Assembly: GCA_937891875.1 (NCBI GenBank)
Contig: CALATR010001192.1
Span: forward strand, 1-8,644
Reading direction: 5' to 3'
Length of the DNA: 8,644 nucleotides
Origin: an uncultured Pseudomonadota bacterium
Lineage (GTDB): Bacteria > Myxococcota_A > UBA796 > GCA-2862545
Shown: piece after piece, positions 1 to 5,175 of the stretch
Numbering within the stretch: the first letter of the stretch is position 1
Layout: every line of letters starts with the position of its first letter
Notes under the pieces: model-generated
Seen by the model: the letters and a program-made list of their open reading frames with translations, nothing else
The model's database searches: none
What the model was told of the DNA's origin: nothing
Position numbers and translations under genes: made by a program

Positions 1-763
1 ACCCCTCGACCCGCTCCCCACCGGGATAGGTGACCAGCCCCTCGCCCCACGCCAGGTTGCGGGCGTAGGCGAACGAGATCGCCGCGTCCTCCACCACCCA
101 GCGGATCAGCGTGAGCTGCAGGCCCACTGCGGTCAGCGTCAGCAGGATCAGGATCCCCAGGTGCAGGTGCCGCAGCGGACGGCGCAGGCCGGCGTCCCGG
201 GTCTGCTGCCAGCGCCTGCGCTCCTGCTCGGTCGGGCCCGGTGCGCGCAGGCCCAGGTAGGCGAGCCCGGCCGCGATCAGGCCGGTCCCGCCCAGGATCC
301 CCGCCGCGGCCCAGATGACCAGCGGGGTGCCGTCCGCGCCCGGATCGGCGAGCAGACCCAGCCCCAGGAGCGCGGCCACCGAGACCAGCATCAGCCCCAG
401 GCCACCGCGCCCGACCGTGCGCTCCGCGACGCTCGGCCGCGGCTCGGGCGCCTCGTCGGACGTCAGCGCCTCGTCCCGGTCGTAGCTTGCGAGCAGGAGC
501 ATGCCGTGCCCCGCCGATCCCAGGCCGGCCGCCGCCACGAGCAGGCAGCCGCCCCACAGCCCCAGGCTGCCCAGCAGGTCCAGCGCCCCCATGGAAAGCG
601 AGGGAGGACGCGGATCCTGGACGCCCAGCACCACGATCGCACCGAGCAGGGCGGACAGCCCGACGACCAGCCAGAGCAGGCCGGGCGTCAGCAGTCGGGA
701 CAGGCCGGTGCGGCCGCCCACGGGGTCTCGCGGACCCTCCTGCTCCGATGCGACGTTCTCCAT
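1..763 (-). CDS. GT-C membrane glycosyltransferase, 5' part (runs off left edge)
   Basis: An open frame of 254 codons starts at ATG 763-761 and leaves the window without a stop. An SD-like GAGG lies about 13 bases upstream and overlaps the stop of the preceding gene, which is only 10 bases away. Hydrophobic stretches at about residues 28-48, 61-92, 120-139, 147-172 and 201-221 indicate a multi-pass inner-membrane protein. Residues 225-254 carry EDAAISFAYARNL followed by GGERVEG. This closely resembles the first periplasmic-loop motif (D/E-D-A-x-I-S/T-F-R-Y-A-x-N-L ... GE-x-VEGY) of bacterial GT-C enzymes related to ArnT/PMT and mycobacterial AftB. In those families the acidic pair, here E225 and D226, lies near the site that uses a polyprenyl-phosphate sugar. 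The motif usually follows the first membrane helix; here about 200 residues with four extra helices precede it. The sugar and acceptor cannot be told. The family call is good, but most of the enzyme is outside the window. Confidence 0.8.
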   Translation of the reverse strand, partial: MENVASEQEGPRDPVGGRTGLSRLLTPGLLWLVVGLSALLGAIVVLGVQDPRPPSLSMGALDLLGSLGLWGGCLLVAAAGLGSAGHGMLLLASYDRDEALTSDEAPEPRPSVAERTVGRGGLGLMLVSVAALLGLGLLADPGADGTPLVIWAAAGILGGTGLIAAGLAYLGLRAPGPTEQERRRWQQTRDAGLRRPLRHLHLGILILLTLTAVGLQLTLIRWVVEDAAISFAYARNLAWGEGLVTYPGGERVEG

Positions 764-773
764 CGCACCGCAA

Positions 774-1175
774 CTACCTCTTGCGCGGCCTCCGGCCCAC
801 CCGAGGCACGGTGTACTGCTTGTTGGTGCCCACCAAGCGCTGTCGGGTCATCATCCGACGCATGCGCTTGCGACGCACTTCCCGCCACGCTTCGTCGAGC
901 GCGTTGAAAAGCTCCACGTTGCGGCTGTCGACCACCAGCATGCTGGCGGCGCGGCTGGCCCGCTCCAGGGGGGAGCCCGGCTCGATCTCGACGTGGTCGG
1001 GGAGCAGCTGCACCAGTCGGGCGGCCAGCCGGGGCCGGCGCGCGTCCATGGCGTCGGTGATCACCTGCTCCAGCAGATCGAGGTCATCCGAGGCCAGCCA
1101 GGCCGTCACGAAGGCGTCCTCCGCAGCGTCGTTGCGCTCCGGGAGGACGGCCAGCTCCGGCGGCTGCTGGGCCAC
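774..1175 (-). CDS. Hypothetical protein with basic C-terminal tail, in the pspA operon
   Basis: This is a 133-residue protein that I do not recognise. It starts at GTG 1175-1173, two bases after the pspA stop, so translation is probably coupled to pspA; I see no strong SD. It has no signal peptide or membrane helix. Residues 17-60 look like two or three amphipathic, acidic helices (for example EDAFVTAWLASDDLDLLEQV), perhaps a helical-repeat fold, and residues 70-100 look like another helix pair. From R98 to the end, 16 of 36 residues are Arg or Lys, so the tail could bind nucleic acid, anionic lipid or the acidic part of a partner. Codon third positions are strongly GC-rich on this strand, as in neighbouring genes, which supports a real gene. 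Its place between pspA and a membrane glycosyltransferase suggests an envelope-stress role, but that is inference. Confidence 0.75.
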   Translation of the reverse strand: MAQQPPELAVLPERNDAAEDAFVTAWLASDDLDLLEQVITDAMDARRPRLAARLVQLLPDHVEIEPGSPLERASRAASMLVVDSRNVELFNALDEAWREVRRKRMRRMMTRQRLVGTNKQYTVPRVGRRPRKR

Positions 1176-1177
1176 GG

Positions 1178-1894
1178 CTACATCGTCTTCTTGACGGCGC
1201 CCTCGACAGCGGCGGACTTGCGGGCCGCCATCTGCTTCTTCATCTGCTCCAGCTGGGACTTGGCGGAGGCGTTTGCAGCCTTCTCCTTGATCTTCGCCAG
1301 CTTGGCGTCGAGCGAGTCACCCTGGATCTCGGAGCCGATGTCGGCCTCGGCCTGCAGCTTGTCGATGTGCTGGCGCACGTTGTCGAGCTGCTTGATGTCC
1401 GCGTCCGTCGACAGCCCGTCGAGGCTCTCCTGGATGGAGATGCGCGCCTCGGCGTTCGCCTTCTTGGCGATCATCTTCTCCTTCTCGCGCTTGAGCTTCT
1501 CGATCTCGCCCTGGAAGGAGATCAGGCCGCGCTTGGCCTCCTCCGCCTGGTCCGAGACCTTCGAGAGCTCCACGGAGAGGTCCTCGATCTCGCCCGTCAG
1601 CTCGTCCTTCTTGGTGATGAGCACGAGAGCGACCTCGTCCTCACCTTCCTCGAGGGCGACGGGCAGCTGCTGCATGACTTCACGCAGCTGCTTCTCCTTG
1701 TCCTCGAGCTCCTTCGAGAGCTTGTTGCGCAAGTAGACGATGCCACTGACCGCCTTCTTGAGTTCCTTGTGCTTCTTCACTCGCTCATCGATGGCGGACT
1801 CGTAGACCGCCTCCGGGTTGCGAGTCTCGATGTTCGAGACCCAGAGTGAGAGAAAGCCCTTCCAGATGTTTCCAAGGCGGTCAAAGAAGCCCAT
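1178..1894 (-). CDS. pspA: PspA/IM30 family membrane-stress protein
   Basis: This 238-residue protein is probably a PspA/Vipp1 (ESCRT-III-like) peripheral membrane protein that binds and stabilises stressed inner membrane by oligomerising on it. Residues 1-24 (MGFFDRLGNIWKGFLSLWVS) form an amphipathic, Trp/Phe-rich helix as in the family, followed by NPEAVYESAIDE, matching the family's NPEK-type segment. The rest is a long charged coiled coil (about 30-155) containing EEGEDEVALVLITKKDEL at 82-99, the counterpart of the family's G-x-E-D-x-A-x-x-A-L-x-x-K motif, and a Lys/Ala-rich C-terminal helix. Length fits PspA (about 220-270). Start ATG 1894-1892 has GGGAG about 10 bases upstream. It is the first gene of a three-gene operon; no PspF, PspB or PspC is seen nearby. 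The sequence is diverged from E. coli PspA and is lower in GC than its neighbours, partly because it is Lys-rich. Confidence 0.88.
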   Translation of the reverse strand: MGFFDRLGNIWKGFLSLWVSNIETRNPEAVYESAIDERVKKHKELKKAVSGIVYLRNKLSKELEDKEKQLREVMQQLPVALEEGEDEVALVLITKKDELTGEIEDLSVELSKVSDQAEEAKRGLISFQGEIEKLKREKEKMIAKKANAEARISIQESLDGLSTDADIKQLDNVRQHIDKLQAEADIGSEIQGDSLDAKLAKIKEKAANASAKSQLEQMKKQMAARKSAAVEGAVKKTM

Positions 1895-1918
1895 GCGGTC
1901 GACTCCCGGTGCCCGTTC

Positions 1919-1947
1919 AGCCTAGTCGCGCCCGATACCCCGGGCAA
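1919..1947 (-). promoter_or_regulatory. Candidate sigma-70-type promoter of the pspA operon
   Basis: On the minus strand TTGCCC (1947-1942) and TAGGCT (1924-1919) are separated by 17 bases, which is the optimal spacing. The matches to TTGACA and TATAAT are partial (4/6 and 3/6), as is common in high-GC genomes. The predicted start near 1912 would give a leader of about 18 bases containing the GGGAG ribosome site. I saw no -24/-12 sigma-54 element, so PspF-type control is not indicated. Confidence 0.35.
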
Positions 1948-1992
1948 GCACACACCTTTCCTACGCACGAGGGCGCCGGTCCATTGCACTTC

Positions 1993-2014
1993 GGATCCGA
2001 ACTTGTCCGGATCC
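1993..2014. repeat. Inverted repeat GGATCCG-N8-CGGATCC between crcB and pspA
   Basis: There are two perfect 7-base arms (1993-1999 and 2008-2014) around an 8-base centre. It lies about 40 bases beyond the crcB stop and about 45 bases upstream of the candidate pspA -35 box. It could form a hairpin at the end of the crcB transcript, but no T-run follows on either strand. It could equally be an operator for the pspA operon. Four GATC tetramers occur within 1994-2036. The rest of the 1895-2054 gap holds no gene that I can see. Confidence 0.45.
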
Positions 2015-2054
2015 CTCGACCCGATCCACCGAGATCGCAGGTCTGACGTACCCT

Positions 2055-2432
2055 TCAGCGGGGGATCGTCCCGCCGATCCACAGGCCCAGCGCCCCTCCG
2101 CCCAGGCACGCGCCGAGGGTGAGGCCGAGCTGCAGTGCCGCCTCGCCCCACGCCTGGCGGGAGATCGCCTCCAGCACGTTGACGTTGAACGTCGAGTAGG
2201 TGGTGAACCCGCCCATCACCCCAGTCCCCAGCAGCGCCATCGCCGCGCGCTGCTCTCCGACCGGGCTCGCGACGAGCACACCCAGGAGCAGGCTGCCGAG
2301 CACGTTGGCGACCAGCACGCCCCACCACCCCGGCACGCCCAGGCCGATGGCCCAGCGCAGCACGGCGCCCAGGCCGCCGCCGGCGAACACGAGCAGGGGT
2401 ATGGGCCAGTTCACAGCGCCTCCGAGCGCCAC
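2055..2432 (-). CDS. crcB: FluC/CrcB fluoride ion channel
   Basis: This small four-helix inner-membrane protein (125 residues, the normal family length) should assemble as a dual-topology dimer that lets toxic fluoride leave the cytoplasm. Hallmarks are GGGLGAVLRW at 18-27 (family GGxxGAxxR), the conserved Asn N43 in VANVLGSLLLG, and GGFTTYSTF at 74-82, the helix-3 break with the Thr/Ser run and Phe box. The first Phe-box position is Tyr (Y79) and the second is F82. Only one copy is seen, so a homodimer is likely. Start: GTG 2432-2430 has AGGGG seven bases upstream; a second in-frame GTG at 2414-2412 has GGAGG four bases upstream and would remove six residues, and either could be used. The gene is divergent from the GH18 gene and separate from the pspA operon. 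No fluoride riboswitch is recognisable upstream. Confidence 0.93.
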   Translation of the reverse strand: MALGGAVNWPIPLLVFAGGGLGAVLRWAIGLGVPGWWGVLVANVLGSLLLGVLVASPVGEQRAAMALLGTGVMGGFTTYSTFNVNVLEAISRQAWGEAALQLGLTLGACLGGGALGLWIGGTIPR

Positions 2433-2454
2433 ACCATAGCCCCTGGCGCGCCCC

Positions 2455-2486
2455 CCGCGAGCCCGCTATCAGGCGCGCTCTCGCGG
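2455..2486. promoter_or_regulatory. Inverted repeat in the crcB/GH18 divergent region, around a possible -10 box
   Basis: Arms CCGCGAG (2455-2461) and CTCGCGG (2480-2486) are perfect 7-base complements. The space between them holds TATCAG (2467-2472), which could serve as a -10 element for the plus-strand GH18 gene at 2495, although no good -35 box is seen. The 3' arm runs into the GGAG ribosome site (2485-2488). It may therefore be an operator, or an RNA hairpin that partly hides the start site. This is weak evidence in GC-rich DNA, where short inverted repeats are frequent. Confidence 0.25.
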
Positions 2487-2494
2487 AGTTCGAC

Positions 2495-4105
2495 ATGCGC
2501 GGCGCTGCCTCGCCGAGCCCCCAGATCGCCTCGCTCCTGACCCTGACCGCCCTGGTCGTGGGCTCGGGCGGAGTGGTCGTGCCCGCCCACGCCGGTCCCC
2601 ACGCAGACCAGGTGGAGGCCATCGAGTCCGGTCGCCTGGTCATGCCGCCGCGCACGGAGCGCCCCTACCTGCCGCCGCCCCCCACGGACCCCTTCGACCG
2701 TCCCGAGGTCAAGGTCTACGGCTACCTCGCCTACTGGGCGGACGACCTCGACACCGTGCGCTGGGACGCGCTCACCCACATCGCGCTGTTCACCGCCCAC
2801 GCGACCCCGGACGGCTCGCTGACCGAGACCAGCAAGTGGGGAGACGCCGCCGGCGCGCTCTCCCGGGCGGAGCCCTACGGCGTGAAGGTGCACCTGACGG
2901 TCGCCAACTTCAACACGTCGGAGCTCTCCACCCTCCTGGGCAGCGCGACCGCACGCAACCGGCTCATCGACGCCCTGGCCGCAGAGGTCGATCGCACCGG
3001 CGTGCACGGCGTCAACGTGGACTTCGAGGGCCTGCCCGCCTCCGCCCGCCAGGACATGGTCACCTTCGTGCGGGACCTGGACGCCAGGGTCGACGAAGTG
3101 GTCCTTGCAACGCCGGCTGTCGACTGGTCGGACGCGTGGGACTACGCCGCCCTCACCGACCACGCGGACCTCTTCATCATGGGGTACGGCTACCACTGGT
3201 CCGGCTCCGACTACGCCGGCCCGGTCGACCCCCTCTTCGGCGGCGGACCGTGGAGCCGGTACTCCCTGTCCTGGTCCCGCGACGACTACGTGGCCAACGG
3301 CGCCGATCCCGAGCGGGTCATCCTGGGCCTGCCCCTGTATGGCTACGCCTGGCGCACCGCGTCGGACACCGTGCCCGCCGCCGCCCAGGCCAAGGGCGAG
3401 GTCGTCTTCTACGACGAAGGCGCCGACCTCATCGCCACCCACGGCCGCCGCCTGGACAGCACCAGCCGCACCCCGTGGGCCTGGGACGGCACCCGCCAGG
3501 CCTGGTTCAGCGACGCCGAGAGCGTGCGGGAGCGGACCGCCTGGGCGGTGGAGGCGGACCTCGGCGGCATCGGCTTCTGGGCGCTCAACTACGACGACCA
3601 GGACCAGGTGCTGTGGGAGGGCGTGCGCGCGGAGACCAACCTGGTCGTCGACGACACGGACACCGATACCGATACCGACAGCGACACCGACGAGGACACG
3701 GACAGCGACACCCGCCCCACCGGGGACCCCAGCTTCCGCGCCGACGCCGGCGATCCCTTCCTGGCCTACGTCGGCGAGACGGTGCAGCTCTCGGCCGAGT
3801 GGTCCGACGGCCCCGGCGAGCTGCGCTACCGCTGGACCCAGACCGGCGGCCCCAGCGTGCAGCTGGACGACGCGACCGCCATGCAGCCCCGCTTCCGCAT
3901 CGCCGAGAGCGGCGTGCACACGTTCGAGGTGGTGGTGGGCGACGGGCAGCGGACGTCCGCACCGGCCGCCTCGTACGTGATCGCGGTCGAACCGGATCTC
4001 TCGGGCAAGGGCTGCGGTGGGTGCAGCGGGTCGGGTGCGGCCCCCTGGCTCGGGTTCGCAGGCCTCGGCCTCGGGCTGATGCTCCTTCGACGGCGTCGGC
4101 GCTGA
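2495..4105 (+). CDS. Secreted GH18-fold protein with PKD-like domain and MYXO-CTERM tail
   Basis: This is a 536-residue exported protein. Residues 1-33 are a Sec signal peptide with likely cleavage after AHA (31-33). Residues about 72-380 are a GH18-like TIM barrel: VYGYLAYW at 74-81, HGVNVDFEGLP at 171-181 with D176 and the catalytic acid E178, MGYGYHW at 229-235, and GFWALNYDDQD at 360-370. N174 replaces one Asp of the chitinase DxxDxDxE motif, as in the spore-type YaaH/SleL N-acetylglucosaminidases, so peptidoglycan or another GlcNAc polymer is the likeliest substrate; this is inference. Residues 386-406 are an Asp-Thr/Asp-Ser linker, about 411-500 a PKD/Ig-like beta domain (RYRWTQTGGPSVQLDD), and 504-536 a MYXO-CTERM-type tail (C507, C510, helix 517-531, five Arg). 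It should be displayed on the cell surface after tail processing. ATG 2495 has GGAG six bases upstream. The rhomboid gene begins 3 bases after its stop. Confidence 0.88.
   Translation: MRGAASPSPQIASLLTLTALVVGSGGVVVPAHAGPHADQVEAIESGRLVMPPRTERPYLPPPPTDPFDRPEVKVYGYLAYWADDLDTVRWDALTHIALFTAHATPDGSLTETSKWGDAAGALSRAEPYGVKVHLTVANFNTSELSTLLGSATARNRLIDALAAEVDRTGVHGVNVDFEGLPASARQDMVTFVRDLDARVDEVVLATPAVDWSDAWDYAALTDHADLFIMGYGYHWSGSDYAGPVDPLFGGGPWSRYSLSWSRDDYVANGADPERVILGLPLYGYAWRTASDTVPAAAQAKGEVVFYDEGADLIATHGRRLDSTSRTPWAWDGTRQAWFSDAESVRERTAWAVEADLGGIGFWALNYDDQDQVLWEGVRAETNLVVDDTDTDTDTDSDTDEDTDSDTRPTGDPSFRADAGDPFLAYVGETVQLSAEWSDGPGELRYRWTQTGGPSVQLDDATAMQPRFRIAESGVHTFEVVVGDGQRTSAPAASYVIAVEPDLSGKGCGGCSGSGAAPWLGFAGLGLGLMLLRRRRR
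3650..3712 (+). repeat. Asp-Thr/Asp-Ser dipeptide repeat linker
   Basis: This stretch encodes residues 386-406 of the GH18 protein, almost purely alternating Asp with Thr or Ser, with one Glu. The 6-base units are imperfect and mix codons (acg, acc; agc for Ser), so the repeat is kept at protein level rather than being a fresh slippage tract. Such acidic DT/DS linkers are frequent in surface proteins of Myxococcota, where they act as flexible spacers between domains. Confidence 0.85.
4004..4102 (+). other. MYXO-CTERM-type C-terminal sorting signal (coding part)
   Basis: Residues 504-536 of the GH18 protein show the three-part form of a protein-sorting tail: a Gly/Cys-rich motif (GKGCGGCSGSG, C507 and C510), a hydrophobic helix (about 517-531) and a terminal cluster of five Arg. 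MYXO-CTERM tails of this form are known in Myxococcota. They are cut next to an invariant Cys by an intramembrane protease of the CPBP type (myxosortase), leading to surface display. Which of the two Cys residues is used cannot be told from one sequence. Confidence 0.82.
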
Positions 4106-4108
4106 CGG

Positions 4109-5164
4109 GTGCGTCGCCTCACCACCCTCGCCGAAGAGTCCCGGGCCCGCACCTTCGGAGAGGTGCTGGAGTCCGAGCGGATCGAGTACCGCATCGAGAC
4201 GCTGGACGAGGGCGCCGAGGTCTGGGTCCTGCGCGACGATCAGCTCGACGCTGCCCGTGACCTCCTCGACGCCTGGACCGCCGACCCGACCGACCTGCGC
4301 TTCCAGCAGGCCCAGGCGGCGGTCGCGATGCGGCGCAAGGCCAAGGCCGCCGAGCTGGCCCGCCTGCGTGACGGCCAGGCCCGCCTCGACCGCGCCCAGC
4401 GACCGGTGCGTCCGGGCCCGGTCACCATCGGCACCATCCTGGTCGCGGCGGTCATCACCTGGTTCGGCATCGGCAGCGTCACCGAGCTGGGCAATGCCCT
4501 GGTCTCCCTTCCCGACGCCGAGACCGCGCGCCTGTTCTACATCGACGATCCGGTCATCGCGACGGGGCCTGACGGGGCCTGCGTGCCCTTCCTGCACAGC
4601 ATCCGGCAGGGCGAGGTCTGGCGGCTGTTCACGCCAGCGTTCATGCACTCGGGCGGCCTGTTCCACCTCTTCTTCAACGCCTACTGGTTCTACTTCCTGG
4701 GCCAGCAGATCGAGACCCGAAAGGGCAGCTTGTACCTGCTGCTCGGCGTCCTGGCGTCCGGCGTCGTGTCCATGCTGGGCCAGTACGTCTGCGGGTGGCT
4801 GCTCACCGACCCCAGCGCCTGGCTCGCCGGGAACATGCCCGACTACGGGCTCTTCGGGCGGATCTACCTGGGCGGCATGGTCGGCGGCGGCCTCTCCGGC
4901 GTGCTCTACGGGCTCTTCGGCTACATCCTCGCCAAGAGCTACGTCGACAAGTTCAGCGGCCTGGGCGTGCCCTCGTCCACGGTCGCGCTGCTGCTCATCT
5001 GGCTGCTCGTGTGCTTCGCCGGCCAGCCGGTCGAGGTGCCCCAGACCGGCCAGACCCTGACCATGGGCGTGGCCGGCAACATCGCCAACCTGGCCCACCT
5101 GACCGGCCTGTTGTCGGGCGTGCTATGGGGCCTGGTCAGCCACCGGATCCGACCCCGCTGGTGA
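4109..5164 (+). CDS. GlpG-like rhomboid intramembrane serine protease
   Basis: This 351-residue multi-pass membrane protein should cleave substrate helices inside the membrane. Residues about 13-60 resemble the cytosolic GlpG N-terminal domain (FGEVLESERIEYRI, VWVLRDDQLDAARDLLDAW), followed by a charged linker (65-100). The rhomboid core begins with a helix at about 105-121, then EVWRLFTPAFMHSGGLFHLFFN (169-190) with the W171-R172 pair and the H186/N190 pair, the catalytic serine motif GLSG (S263), and AHLTGLLSG with the catalytic H330. The Ser-His dyad and oxyanion residues are all present, so the enzyme looks active. The distance from N190 to S263 (73) is about 26 longer than in E. coli GlpG, because of an extra stretch around 230-258. 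Start GTG 4109 lies 3 bases after the GH18 stop and in the same frame, with no clear SD, so translational coupling is likely. Its natural substrate may be the upstream protein (inference). Confidence 0.92.
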   Translation: MRRLTTLAEESRARTFGEVLESERIEYRIETLDEGAEVWVLRDDQLDAARDLLDAWTADPTDLRFQQAQAAVAMRRKAKAAELARLRDGQARLDRAQRPVRPGPVTIGTILVAAVITWFGIGSVTELGNALVSLPDAETARLFYIDDPVIATGPDGACVPFLHSIRQGEVWRLFTPAFMHSGGLFHLFFNAYWFYFLGQQIETRKGSLYLLLGVLASGVVSMLGQYVCGWLLTDPSAWLAGNMPDYGLFGRIYLGGMVGGGLSGVLYGLFGYILAKSYVDKFSGLGVPSSTVALLLIWLLVCFAGQPVEVPQTGQTLTMGVAGNIANLAHLTGLLSGVLWGLVSHRIRPRW

Positions 5165-5175
5165 CGAGAGTGCCC

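Noticed and set aside
501..1736. A 411-codon plus-strand open frame across the pspA operon
   Set aside because: It overlaps pspA and the small gene on the other strand. Its Ser/Arg/Pro-rich translation has no family features, whereas PspA is recognisable.
1895..2054. Sigma-54 promoter for pspA, as in enterobacteria
   Set aside because: No TGGCAC-N5-TTGC-type -24/-12 element is present on the minus strand; a sigma-70-like pair at 17-base spacing fits better.
2433..2494. Fluoride riboswitch upstream of crcB
   Set aside because: I looked for the conserved GGCGATGG start and the downstream pseudoknot bases on the minus strand and found neither; the leader is also too short.
3650..3712. DT repeat as a microsatellite or assembly artefact
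   Set aside because: The units are imperfect and use mixed codons in the right frame, and such acidic linkers are known in surface proteins of this group.
2411..5098. An 895-codon open frame on the minus strand
   Set aside because: It runs opposite the GH18 and rhomboid genes, which have clear motifs. The translation is a low-complexity Gly/Val/Arg/Ala sequence with no fold, typical of the antisense frame in GC-rich DNA.
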